A stretch of 64,000 nt of DNA from positions 44,326,557 through 44,390,556 of the forward strand of contig CM022946.1 of NCBI GenBank assembly GCA_012931725.1, read 5' to 3'. Below are positions 24,066-33,334 of this stretch, piece by piece. This DNA comes from Litsea cubeba (taxonomy: Eukaryota > Streptophyta > Magnoliopsida > Laurales > Lauraceae). The position numbers were made by a program, and so were the translations under genes. The stretch's first letter is position 1; every line of letters begins with the position of its first letter. The notes under the pieces are model-generated. The model did not search any database. It worked only from the letters and a program-made list of their open reading frames with translations, and had not been told where the DNA came from.

Positions 24066-24571
24066 GAGAATAATGGGCTGGGCCCCATGGGCCCCAAACT
24101 TACAAAGGTCAAAACTAACATTTGTGGGTCCCGAATGAAAACAACGAAGAAGACAAAAATGATCAGCGAAATATCTACTTTCCAAAAAGTATACTTTCCC
24201 CAATTTCTGAAATTTTCGAAATTCATGGACAGATTTAGGGTGAAAAGTCAGTTTTGCCCTTTTTCTCGAAAAATGCATTTTCTGATCATCAAATCAAAAT
24301 GGTCAAAACATGAAAGTTGTTAATCTTCATAAAATGAGTCAAAATACACCAAAATCATAATTTTTGGAAATCGAAAGTAATTTCTCATAAAAATACATAT
24401 CATATAAACCGGGTCAAACCAAAGTCAACGGTCTACAAAATCTCAAAGTCTATGGAAAAATCTAGTCAAACTCAAAAACAAGGTCAAACCAACTCAAATC
24501 TCGTTTAAAAGCTAAACCATGATTAAAACAGTACTAAACAGAGGAATTGGGGGTCGGGGTCTCACAGTCCT

Positions 24572-26579
24572 TGTCACAAAGGCAGGTTCTCTCAATGCTC
24601 GACTGGCAAAATGGTCCATCCTTCTGTCACAATTTGATATTAGGTATGTACCACAAAAAGCAATCAAAGGGCAAGCTCTAGCGGACTTCCTCGCAGAGCA
24701 TCCATTGCCTAAAGATTCTCCACTCAGAGATGATCTCCCAGACGAACCAGTCTACAATGTGGAGACTTTCTCACAAAGTGCCTCCTGGGACATGTACTTT
24801 GACGGTGCAACCAGGACAAATGAAAAAAGACAGCTGATCTCGGGAGTTGGCATCCTCTTTGTTAGCCCCGACAAATACATGATTCCACACGCTTTCTCGC
24901 TACTGGAACCATGCACAAACAATGCAGCTGAATATCAAGCTCTGATCTTAGGATTGGAACTCGCCATCGAATCCGGTATCACCATGCTGGAAGTCTTTGG
25001 AGACTCTCAACTGATCGTCAACCAGATGAATCAGAAATTTGAAGTCAAGAAGCCAGATTTGTTGCCTTACTACAACAAGGCACAATCACTTCTGCAAAAG
25101 TTTGACATCTGTCACATCACCCACATTCGTAGAGGTGAAAACATACGTGCAGATGCCCTAGCTGGACTTGCCGCATCCATGGCAATCCAGGAAGGGGAAA
25201 ACATGCAAATCACAGTGTGCGAAAGAAGAATCCTTCCTCCTCTTAACACACACCAAGCAGTTGCTGAATGCCACCAAGTGGTCGGAAGTCGGATTTCAAT
25301 CCTTCAAACATCAATCGGCGACTGGAGGGATCCGCTCATTGATTACATTATGTTCGGAATCCTACCTGAAGATCCAAAAGAACGGGTAAGCATCCAAAGG
25401 CGAACCCCAAGCTTTCATTTGGATATTCCTTCAAAAATCCTTTACAGGAAATCCTTCAACGGAGTACTTCTACGCTGCTTGTCACAACAAGAGGTTGAAG
25501 AAACACTCAAAGAAGTTCATGCTGGTCTTTGCGGAGCTCATCAGGCTGGACCTAAGCTCTATGATCAGATAAAAAGGTTAGGATATTACCGGCCTACCAT
25601 GGTAGCCGACGCAATGCAATTTGCTAAGCGCTGCCAACAATGCCAAGTTCATGGAGATTACATTCACATGCCTCCAGAATGGTTGCATCCTACAGCGATC
25701 TCATGGCCTTTCGAAGCCTGGGGTATGGACATCATAGGTCCTATTTTTCCTCCTTCGAGCAAAGGTCATCGCTTCATCGTCGCCGCTACGGATTATTTCT
25801 CCAAGTGGTCAGAAGCATTTGCGTTTAACGAAATGAAGACCTCATCAGTCCTTCAGTTCCTGCGCACCAACATCATTTGTCATTTCGGCATACCCAAAAG
25901 ATTCGTCCATGATAACGGACCCCAGTTCCGGGATCATCGATTCTACAGGTTCTGCGACAAATACAAAATCCAAAGCTGTCTTTCGACTCCATACAATCCG
26001 GCAGCGAACGGGTTAGTAGAAGCTTTCAACAAGACACTCTGCAAAATCCTTAAAAAAATGGTCTCTAGTCACAAAAGAGACTGGAGCGACAAAATGTCTG
26101 AAGCTTTATGGGCCTATCGAACCACCGTTCGAGGACCAACCCATAGCACACCATTCTCCTTGGTCTATGGATGCGAAGCTGTCGTACCCTTGGAAGTACA
26201 AATTCCTTCTTTGAGGGTATCCTTGCAAAATGACATGACTCAAGAAAGCAATGTCAAATTGCGACTCCATGAGCTGGACAATCTCGATGAGAGACGGCTC
26301 GAAGCTCAACAAAGCATTGAACTTTACCAAGCACGCATGGCAGGATCTTTCGATAAAAAGGTCAGGCAACGCGCCTACAAAAGGAGTGACTTGGTTCTTG
26401 CGATAAAAAGACCAATGGTCTTCGCTCACAAGTCCAAAGGCAAATTTGAGCCAAAATGGGAGGGACCCTACGTCATCGACAAGGTTTTCTCCAATGGCGC
26501 ATACGCACTCCTAAACATGGAAGGTGACAGATGTATGCTGCCCATCAATGGCAAGTTCTTAAAGCGGTACTACCCTTGA
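24572..26579 (+). CDS. Element A archaeal-type RNase H and integrase
   Basis: Open from the solo-LTR junction to TGA 26577-26579, about 668 codons. It first completes the first RNase H (ADFLAEHP). The second, archaeal-type RNase H follows with its acidic set visible: MYFDGA, NNAAEYQAL, FGDSQLIVNQ and RADALAGLA. That second domain defines the Tat clade. Integrase has an HHCC-type zinc region (CQQCQVHGDY), a catalytic triad Asp 25728, Asp 25911 and Glu 26019 (GMDIIGP, HDNGPQF, VEAFNK), and a C-terminal tail ending KFLKRYYP. No chromodomain. All key residues are present, so this part alone looks functional. Confidence 0.93.
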
Positions 26580-26944
26580 AGACTTACCCAACTGGGTAAG
26601 AGCAATGCCTGTATGGCCAAAACCGGTTTCCAGGTACACGCTCGTTAAACCCACCCTTTTTTTAGAATTTTCATATCAAATGTTGAAATTTCTAGAAATT
26701 TAAAACAATGCTTACTTTCATCGTTTCATTGTTCAAAAAAAAAATATCCAAGTTTAGGAACCTTCCCTAACTTGACCAAAATTTTCAACCCTTGAACCCA
26801 AAATTCATGGTTTGAAAAAAAATCCGGATTCAGGGATTTCCACCCTAGTCCACCCTGCCTTTTACCGCCAAAATGGTTTTAGGTCAAAACTTATGACCCT
26901 CGTGTCTTTAAACAAAAAAAAAATGGTTTTTCAAAAAAAAAACC
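26580..26944 (+). other. Element A spacer after pol with a stem-loop
   Basis: Non-coding. A seven-pair inverted repeat CTTACCC-AACT-GGGTAAG at 26583-26600 starts three bases after the pol stop and is conserved in element C (63595-63612, inverted). The rest is AT-rich. Confidence 0.6.
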
Positions 26945-27400
26945 GCGAGGAAGCGACGCTTAGTCGATACTCGCACAAATCGAAAGCATATGAACCATGT
27001 TCGACACTTCCAAAATCGCAGGGAAGCGACATTTCGTCGATACCTGCAAAATCCAAAACTGTGGAGACGCAACATTTCAGTTGATATCCACAACCCAAAT
27101 TTCAAAGGTTCGAAAAAACCTAAAAAAAACATGGAGGCGCAACATTTCAGTTGATATCCATAACTCAAAGGTTCGATAAAACCACAAATTTCAAAAATCG
27201 TGGGGAAACGACATCAAGTCAGTACCCACAAAACCAAAATTTTTGAAAAGCAAGGATGCGACATTCCATCGATACTTGCACCCAAATCCGCAAGGATGCG
27301 ACATTCCATCGATACTCGCAACCGAATGAGCAAGGATGCGACATTCCATCGATACTTGCAAGAACATTCAGCAGGGAGACGACTTTTAGTCGATACTTGC
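26945..27400 (+). repeat. Array of nine 30-31-nt stem-loops with covarying stems
   Basis: Units start at 26945, 27018, 27061, 27131, 27200, 27250, 27290, 27330 and 27371. Each has the same plan: five-base outer arm, four-base bulge starting with G, four-base inner arm, loop of 5-6, inner arm, ATA (once GTA), outer arm. Outer arms read GCGAG/CTCGC, GCAGG/CCTGC, GTGGA/TCCAC, ATGGA/TCCAT, GTGGG/CCCAC and GCAAG/CTTGC; inner arms are CGAC/GTCG or CAAC/GTTG. Changes on one side are matched on the other. The array recurs inverted in element C (62699-63241). Function unknown. Confidence 0.88.
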
Positions 27401-27420
27401 ATTTTTCTTTGAAAACCAAA

Positions 27421-27735
27421 CCGGCTATAAATGCCATCAAAACAGGCTATAAATGCCACAAACCGGCTATCAATGCCACCAAAACAAAACCGGCTATCAA
27501 TGCCACAAACAAAAAAAAAAAAATTGGCTTTCAAAAAACCCGGCTATCAATGCCACAAACTCGGCTATCAATGCCACCAAAAACCGGCTATAGATGCCAC
27601 AAAACAAACCGGCTATCAATGCCACCAAAACCGGCTATCAATGCCACAAATCGGCTATCAATGCCACAAAAAAAAAAAAAAGCTGGCTCTCATGCCAAAA
27701 TTGGCTTCCATGCCACAAACAAAAACCTGGCTTCC
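27421..27735 (+). repeat. GGC-N6/7-GCC motif array, 3' internal region
   Basis: About fourteen short units. The ends GGC and GCC are constant while the middle varies (TATAAAT, TATCAAT, TATAGAT, TCTCAT, TTCCAT), spaced by A-rich linkers. The same motif is tandem in the element's LTRs. The inverted equivalent in C spans about 62400-62690. Frames read from it are low-complexity and not genes. Confidence 0.75.
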
Positions 27736-27779
27736 ATGCCAAAACAATCATTTGACAAAAGATTTTCACAAAATGACAA

Positions 27780-27920
27780 CCTTTTGATCAAATCCCATTT
27801 AGCAATTACTTTTATCACAAAAAGATTCAAGTGAGCGTAGGGATAACAAAAAAAAAAGAGCATCCCATTTAGCAATTACTTTTATCACAAAAGATTCAAG
27901 TGAGCGTAGGGATAACAAAA
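27780..27920 (+). repeat. Duplicated 64-base unit
   Basis: The segment containing CCCATTTAGCAATTACTTTTATCACAAA... and ending AGCGTAGGGATAAC occurs twice in tandem here and three times in element C (62158-62350), so copy number changed since their common ancestor. Confidence 0.7.
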
Positions 27921-28078
27921 AAAGAGAGTACCAAAAAAAATACATGTGGTACCAAAAAAAAAAGAGAAAGTGTTCACAAGCACTACCAAAAAAAAATAAG
28001 TACCAAAAAAATACAAGTGGTACCAAAAAAAAAAGAGAGAGAGAAGGATGGTTTCTGTAAAAAAAAATATACAGGAGC

Positions 28079-29013
28079 TCAATTAAAAATGGTCTCCAGC
28101 CAAGAGTTCAGCTCCTCAAGCAAACTTTTAGCCTCAGCCGTCAAGGATTCCAAGGCACGCTTCTTCAGGAATCTGCCATGAGATGCTGGAGTGGGCTGTA
28201 CCCCTTCTTTCGCACCAGGAAGCTTACCTCGAGCAGTTTGCCATTGTTTCTCCTCATCAGACTTCCTTTTGAGAACCCGATTGGCATCTGCAACCTGGTG
28301 AATCAGAGCACTCTCCCTGTCGCGAGCCTCTATTATGGCAGTCCACTTGGCAGCGACTTGTGCCTGCAGATGCTCAAGACGTTTCCTGGCCTCATCGACC
28401 TCCCTGTCAAGGATGTTAAGGTCATGTGTCAGCCCGATGATGGTTAGCTCTTCTAAGTTCTTCTTTCGGACTGCCTGCTTCTTGCTTTCTGTAGCCTCAT
28501 CCAGGTCAAACTTAGCCTTATCAGCAGGGTCCAGGAACATCTCCTTGAAGAACTGGTCATCAGCCAAACCCACGGTCTCAAACCACTTGTCACCCAGTGC
28601 AATGATCCTATCAACGATCGCCCTGGCACCTGTGACATCCAGACCAGCCTCTTCAGCATCACTGAGAATCTCCTGCACATGCTGGATCATGCCAAATCCG
28701 GCTTTCAAGTGCCCAGAAAAGAGAGTCTCAATCCAAGAGTTCAGAACTCGCACCACCACCTTCTTCGCAAAAAGAAGTGATGGCCCAGCTGAAGATTCGC
28801 CCAACTCCGTTGGTCGGCTACTCATATCATCATCTGTTGGAAGAGTAACAAAAGAACTCTTTCCAGCTGAAGCTACTCCTGCTCGGGAAGGAATCTCAGC
28901 GCGAGGAATCTCCTCAACATTGTCAGAGCTGGTCCCAGGAATCTCTACCTCTGGATCAACCTCTGGCATCCCTTGCTCTGGAAGCGACGGATCCTCCTCT
29001 GTCACTTCAAAAC
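28079..29013 (-). pseudogene. Element A antisense gene, last exon (equivalent to exon 5)
   Basis: On the - strand this matches the last exon of the antisense gene in C (61063-61998) and has no frameshift. An acceptor CTTTGCAG precedes 29013. About 308 codons: an acidic Pro/Glu/Ser-rich start, then from about residue 90 a helical, probably coiled-coil stretch of charged heptads (LNILDREVDEARKRLEHLQAQV) to the stop at 28079. No catalytic motif is recognised. Since the big second exon of the gene is missing from A, this is a remnant, although it could still be spliced to exon 1 in frame. Confidence 0.75.
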
Positions 29014-29088
29014 CTGCAAAGGAAACACAAAAAGGTATGAATATGACCCTGTTTGAAAATCATTATCAGGGTTATAACTACAAAATAC

Positions 29089-29199
29089 CTTCTTCGACGA
29101 CTGGCGGAACACTTTCTTCCTCCATGAACTCATCGGAAGCATCATCAACATTTGCGTCCAGCGATGGTTCAAAGTCATCGGAATCCTGTGGCAAGTCAG
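29089..29199 (-). pseudogene. Element A antisense gene, internal exon (equivalent to exon 4)
   Basis: 111 bases (37 codons' worth) between an acceptor CTTGCCAG and a donor GTATTT on the - strand, matching C 60877-60987. Acidic sequence with DLPQDSDDFEPSLDANVD. Both flanking introns are phase 1. Confidence 0.7.
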
Positions 29200-29219
29200 C
29201 TGGCAAGAAATGTGTTAGC

Positions 29220-29690
29220 AAACCAAGTCACAGACAAAAAAAAAAAAAAGAAACTTTCTCAAAAAAAAAAGAGGGGAAAGAAAACAAAAGAAAAGAAACT
29301 TTCTCAAAAAAAAAAAAAGAGGGGAAAGAAAACAAAAAAAAAAAAAAGAAACTTTCTCAAAAAAAAAGAGGGGAAAGAAAACAAAAGAAAAGAAACTTTC
29401 TTGAAAAAAAAGAGGGAAAGAAAACAAAAAAAAAAGAAGAAAAAAAGAAAAAAAAAAGGGAGATGGCCCACTGGCCACGTGGCCGTACGGCCAGATCCGT
29501 ACGGATCTGTCCGTACGGCCCACAAAAGAAACAAAAAAAATGCAAAAAAAAAAAAAAAAAGCAAAAAGAAAAAACGTGTGAAAAAAAAAAGGAAAACACG
29601 TGGAAAAAAAAAAGAAAAGAAAAAAAGAAAGAAAAAAAAAGAGAGAAAGAACTTTTTATTTTTCCTACAATGGAGTTTTCTTGAAAAAGG
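29220..29690 (-). other. Element A antisense gene intron with A-rich tracts and palindrome chain; deletion scar
   Basis: Intron sequence of the antisense gene, mostly long A-runs on the + strand. Compared with C it joins the start of intron 1 directly to the end of intron 3, so exons 2 and 3 (about 3.1 kb) are gone; the joint lies in the A-run near 29235. Bases 29473-29518 are a chain of perfect palindromes. Lysine-rich frames here are artefacts of the A-runs. Confidence 0.7.
29473..29518. repeat. Chain of overlapping perfect palindromes
   Basis: GGCCACGTGGCC (29473-29484) overlaps GGCCGTACGGCC (29481-29492), followed by the 16-base AGATCCGTACGGATCT (29493-29508) and CCGTACGG (29511-29518). 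The chain is conserved in C at 57509-57566. Confidence 0.85.
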
Positions 29691-29698
29691 GAACTTAC

Positions 29699-29708
29699 TT
29701 GAAGCCAT
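29699..29708 (-). pseudogene. Element A antisense gene exon 1 (three codons plus one base)
   Basis: On the - strand ATGGCTTCAA is followed by donor GTAAGT. Identical in C (57333-57342). The start codon follows a CT-rich leader and a TATA box at the expected distance. A promoter and first exon persist although the main exon is lost. Confidence 0.6.
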
Positions 29709-29830
29709 TGATGGAGAAGAAGAAGAAAAGTCTTAAAGATCTTGAAGAAGAAGAACTCTTGGTCTTGAAGCCCTCTTGAGATTATTGCAAAAGAAAGTAA
29801 TAAGAGCAAGAGATCCAACCTCCTCCTTGC

Positions 29831-29837
29831 TTTTATA
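29831..29837 (-). promoter_or_regulatory. TATA box of antisense gene in A
   Basis: TATAAAA on the - strand, about 125 bases before the antisense ATG; in C the box is at 57205-57211 at the same distance. Confidence 0.6.
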
Positions 29838-29879
29838 GAAGAGAGCAAACCAAAGAAGGAAAGAAGAAAGAGATAAGTG

Positions 29880-30150
29880 TTACTAATTAGTAACCTTACC
29901 AAAAAAAAAGAGATTAGAAAGATTCTTTCCCAAAAGAAAGATATCTTGAAGGATTTTCTCCCAAAAAGAAATCAATGAGAGATTTTCTCCTAATAGATAG
30001 GATCGATGAAGGATTCTTTCCCAAAAGAAAGATATCTTGAGATATCCTATCCCAAAATAAAGGGAATATGAGAGATTCTCTCCAAGTAAAGATATTCTTA
30101 GATATTCTCTATCCAAATGAGATATTTTTGGATATTCTTTACAAAAATGA
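29880..30150 (-). repeat. AT-rich repeats upstream of antisense promoter
   Basis: Repeated GATATC, GGATTCTTTCCC and AGAGATTTTCTCC blocks. In C the equivalent 56690-57130 is a clear tandem of about 86-96-base units; here fewer copies remain. Confidence 0.6.
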
Positions 30151-30451
30151 CACCATATGAGATCTAAGCCATTTCAAAAGCTTAAGGTCCCATGGGTTAG
30201 CCCATATGAGCCAGGTTTGACCACCTAGGCACACAAAAAAAAAAAAAAAAAATTTGGGCTTTTAGTCAAAGAGAAATCCCTCTTACCAAGAGCATACAAA
30301 AAATGGTTCCATGCCTCTTTTGAGTTGATTCGACCATACAAAAGAGAATTCCAAGCCCCATGAGCTTCCAAAAATCAAACCATCCAGCCTCATATACCAA
30401 ATTGAGCCAAAATCTTGAAATTGAAATTCCACAAAAATCAAACCAAATCCT

Positions 30452-30667
30452 GGTCCCCTAACTTGCCACATACAGCTTGTTGGGTCACAAGACCAAAACC
30501 AAAAACCAAAACCTGATCCCCTAACTTGCCACATATAGCCTGTTAGGTCACAAGATCAAAACCAAAATTGATCCCCCAACATTCCACATACAGCTTGTTG
30601 GGTCACACGATCAAAACCAAACTCGACCCCCTAACCTGCCACATATAGCCTGTTAGGTCACAAGGTC
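30452..30667 (+). repeat. Array of four 43-nt stem-loops with covarying stems
   Basis: Units at 30452-30494, 30515-30557, 30570-30612 and 30625-30667 are each exactly 43 bases. Plan: outer arm of four, one C, inner arm of six, loop of 16 (with CCACATAYAGC), inner arm of six, spacer of six (TCACAA), outer arm of four. Outer arms: GGTC/GACC, GATC/GATC, GATC/GATC, GACC/GGTC. Inner arms: CCTAAC/GTTGGG (one wobble), CCTAAC/GTTAGG, CCCAAC/GTTGGG, CCTAAC/GTTAGG. The inverted set in C is 56132-56343. It lies between the antisense promoter and the 3' LTR. Confidence 0.88.
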
Positions 30668-30886
30668 AAAACCCAAATCCACATCCCTGATGTCATCTTC
30701 AAAACTTTGCCTCGAGATGGTACGTGATCCCTTTCACTACCATAAAATTCCCTTGGAAGCTCAAAAGGCTACAAATACCAAAAAGAAAGACTGCTCAAAG
30801 ACTCTTGGTCAAGTCACAGGCTCTCCATAAAAAATCTCTTCGAGGCACATCGACTACAAAAGTTAAGCAACTCGTCGCTGTACCTC
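30668..30886 (+). other. Element A 3' untranslated tail
   Basis: About 220 bases without a gene or repeat, matching C 55915-56131 inverted. It leads into the polypurine tract. Confidence 0.6.
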
Positions 30887-30897
30887 GAGGGGGCATT
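30887..30897 (+). promoter_or_regulatory. Polypurine tract of element A
   Basis: GAGGGGGCATT ends at the base before the 3' LTR. The same tract borders the LTR of C (55903-55913, - strand). Confidence 0.82.
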
Positions 30898-33329
30898 TGT
30901 TGACACCAAAAATGTCACTTTGCCTCTTCAAGATCCAAAGAGCTACATGAAGTCGCAACCTGCCATAAATAGGCAATGCTACTTCCAAAATTCAAATCTT
31001 GTCAGAATCAAACAAAAACTGCAAGATTCTTCAAGACAGCTAGAAGAGGAGTACACAAGAAGTTTCGGGCCATTTCAAAATCATTTGGCCTAACTTCGCT
31101 TCTCCGACAGCCGAAAAAGAGCTCTCGGCGGCGAAAGCATCGGAGACACCAAATCTTCGATCAGAGCCGATAGATGGTCTCAAAATACATCCAAAAGGCT
31201 CCACGTCAAGTTCCGAGTCAAACCAACAACGCTTGACCCTACATCAACCCTCGAACAGCTAAATCAGGCCTCTCAGCGGCGAAGCTCTCCGAGACCATGG
31301 TTTCCAAGACAGAGCCTATGGATCATCTTAAAATGACTCCAATAGGTTCCCTGTCAAATTTCAAGTCAATCGGACATCGGTTGACCGCACATCAAACCGC
31401 GACATCTTCATCGCGACAAAAGCGAGTCTACTGGTGATAGGACCCCAAAAGGCTTCAAAACTCAAACAAAAGCCTATGGTTGGTCTTATTTATTGCACAG
31501 GAGGCTCCACACAAAATTTCAGGTCATTCCGATATCGTTTGACCCAGTTTCAGCTTCTGACGGAAAATCGGCAGCTCTGCGCGACAAAGTCTTCGGCTTT
31601 CTCGGGAAATTGGAAACTTTGCAAAATAAAATGCAAGGATTCTCATCAGGTTTCCTACAGGGAAATTAGGCCAATAAATGGTTAAAAATGTCAAGGAAAA
31701 GTACAGGAGAAAAAAAGAATAAAAAAACAGCAAAAACGGACACAAAACAGGACACAAAGGGGGAAAACCCCCCACCTGCGACCCTGGCCCAGGGTCGCCG
31801 GGAAGCCCCCGGAAACCCCGTTCCGTTTTTCGCGATTCGAAGCGCCCAGCCTCTGGTACTTTCCAAAATTCGTACTTTTGAGACACCAAATCCTCTGACA
31901 TCCGTCCAAAACAGGGGTCAATCATCAAGAGTATTGAAAACAATATTGATCGCCACCCGGTCAACCAAAAAAAAGTGTGCTTTCTACCCGACCGATCGAG
32001 AAATCGACAGGACAGATGGCACCGACCCGCTATTGGCAACAAACACCTGAAATTACATGGTCATCCGATGTCGATCTACATGAAGATCCATCGATGATCA
32101 TCACCAGAAGAATCCCAAAAGACGCGGCACGGCCCGCGACTCTTCAGATGCTCGGCGACCACTTAATGCGATTAATTGACTAGCTTTATTACAGTCATTA
32201 ATCCATTTCCTTGGACGAACCAATCAGAAGCAAGCATCCGGGAGTTACAAGTCAAGAGATTCATGGCATTTAACCCATGAAACTCCTCCCATCATGGCGA
32301 TTAAAGGCGATTAAATGCCCTCAATCTCCTCCGGCCAATCAGAAGCCAAGAAAAAGGAGTTACAAAATAAAGAATTCAATTTTGTAACTCCTCCCATTAT
32401 GCGGCTTAATGACAATAAAACCCCATAAACCCTCTTAAATGGCTACCTAAAAGCCTATAAATAGGAGAGCTCTCCAAGAAGAAAGAACAACAGCAGACAC
32501 ACAGACAATAGACTGCAGAAAATCCAGAAACTCAGACAGAAAAAGGCATCAGAAATCTAAGAGAGAAAACTCTGCGGAAGTTCTACACCGGCTACCGCTA
32601 CAAGGTGACAAAAGTCCCTTGGGGGGTACCCCCCCCCCAAGGTCCTTGCCTTCTCCTCCTGCCTCCAATGGCTTAGATGTGGCTTTTCAGCCCGTCTACT
32701 CGGCTTTTTATTGGACATAGGACCTCCTTTTGGTCTTTGTCCTCTAAAAACCTGAGGTTATAGCCAAGCCAAGCGAATCAATAGCATCCTCTGTTCTCAT
32801 CTGCATGGATGATGGCGAAGCCCACATATGGCTTGCGATCGTTAATCTAAACGGCTCCCCCACAATCTCCTGAGAAGTTAGATCCTCCTTTTCTTGCTTT
32901 TCATTGTAGTTTGTATTTTTTCAAAAGAGACAAAAATCACAACTCTTGTCTTTCATTATTGATAAGGATTGTAAATTGGCTATAAACGCCAAAATCGGCT
33001 ATAAACGCCAAAAATCGGCTATAAACGCCAAAATCGGCTATAAATGCAAAAAAAATCGCCTTTCACGGCAAACCAAGAAAAATGTCTCTTTTTCTTAAAT
33101 ATATGTGCAATGGAAAACTCGAAAGAAGTTGATTTCCTTTTTACTTGCGAAGGTTGATCTCCGGATCACCACTTGCAATTCCAAGTAAAAATAGAAAATC
33201 TGGCACACCCACACAAAAAAAGAAATGTTGATGCACGCCCCTGCCCCCTGGTTACGAAAAGGGTCGGACCCGACGGACTCCCACGTCCGCCGACCCTCGG
33301 TAGGAACCGAGCAGGAGCACGGTCCATCA
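30898..33329 (+). repeat. Element A 3' LTR (2432 bp)
   Basis: Same ends as 514-2936. TATAAATA at 32456-32463. It differs from the 5' LTR mainly by point changes and one indel near 31775-31800, where GCGACCCTGGCCC is extra. Ends at CATCA 33329, followed by the GATCG duplication. Confidence 0.93.
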
Positions 33330-33334
33330 GATCG

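Larger units (their letters stand above)
20670..24566 (-). mobile_element. Solo LTR of a chromovirus-type gypsy element (3897 bp, - strand)
   Basis: On the + strand it starts TGTCACACCCCG and ends GGTCGGGGTCTCACA. The whole length matches, inverted, the LTR at 34067-37494. No gag, pol, primer-binding site or polypurine tract lies inside, and it is flanked by a 5-base duplication, so it is a single LTR left by recombination between two. On its own (-) strand TATAAAA lies at 24065-24059. It contains tandem copies of a roughly 55-base unit rich in GGCCCAC (22560-22930) and a cluster of CpG palindromes (23083-23184). No coding content. Confidence 0.88.
514..33329 (+). mobile_element. Element A: Tat-lineage Ty3/gypsy retrotransposon with two nested insertions
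   Basis: Order on the + strand: 5' LTR 514-2936, primer-binding site 2940, leader, extra ORF 4583-5683, gag from 5694, protease, reverse transcriptase, RNase H, second RNase H, integrase ending 26579, stem-loop arrays, antisense gene remnant 28079-29708, second stem-loop array, polypurine tract, 3' LTR 30898-33329. Without the copia element and the solo LTR it is about 19.9 kb. The dual RNase H marks the plant Tat clade. By eye the two LTRs differ at about 16 positions in their first kilobase, plus small indels, so insertion is fairly recent. Close relative of element C. Confidence 0.92.

Noticed and set aside
26945..27400. Hammerhead ribozyme (retrozyme) as explanation of the stem-loops
   Set aside because: The conserved CTGATGA and GAAAC core segments are absent from all units.
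27256..27834. 192-codon frame rich in NATK and MPQ repeats (and relatives at 62306-62694)
   Set aside because: A by-product of the GGC...GCC and stem-loop arrays; it has no ATG context and shifts between copies.
27837..27849. Resemblance of GTAGGGATAAC to a homing endonuclease core site
   Set aside because: Only about ten bases match and it is part of a duplicated A-rich repeat; no endonuclease gene is near.
29152..29736. Lys-rich frames on + strand and Phe-rich frames on - strand
   Set aside because: They are translations of A/T homopolymers in the intron of the antisense gene.
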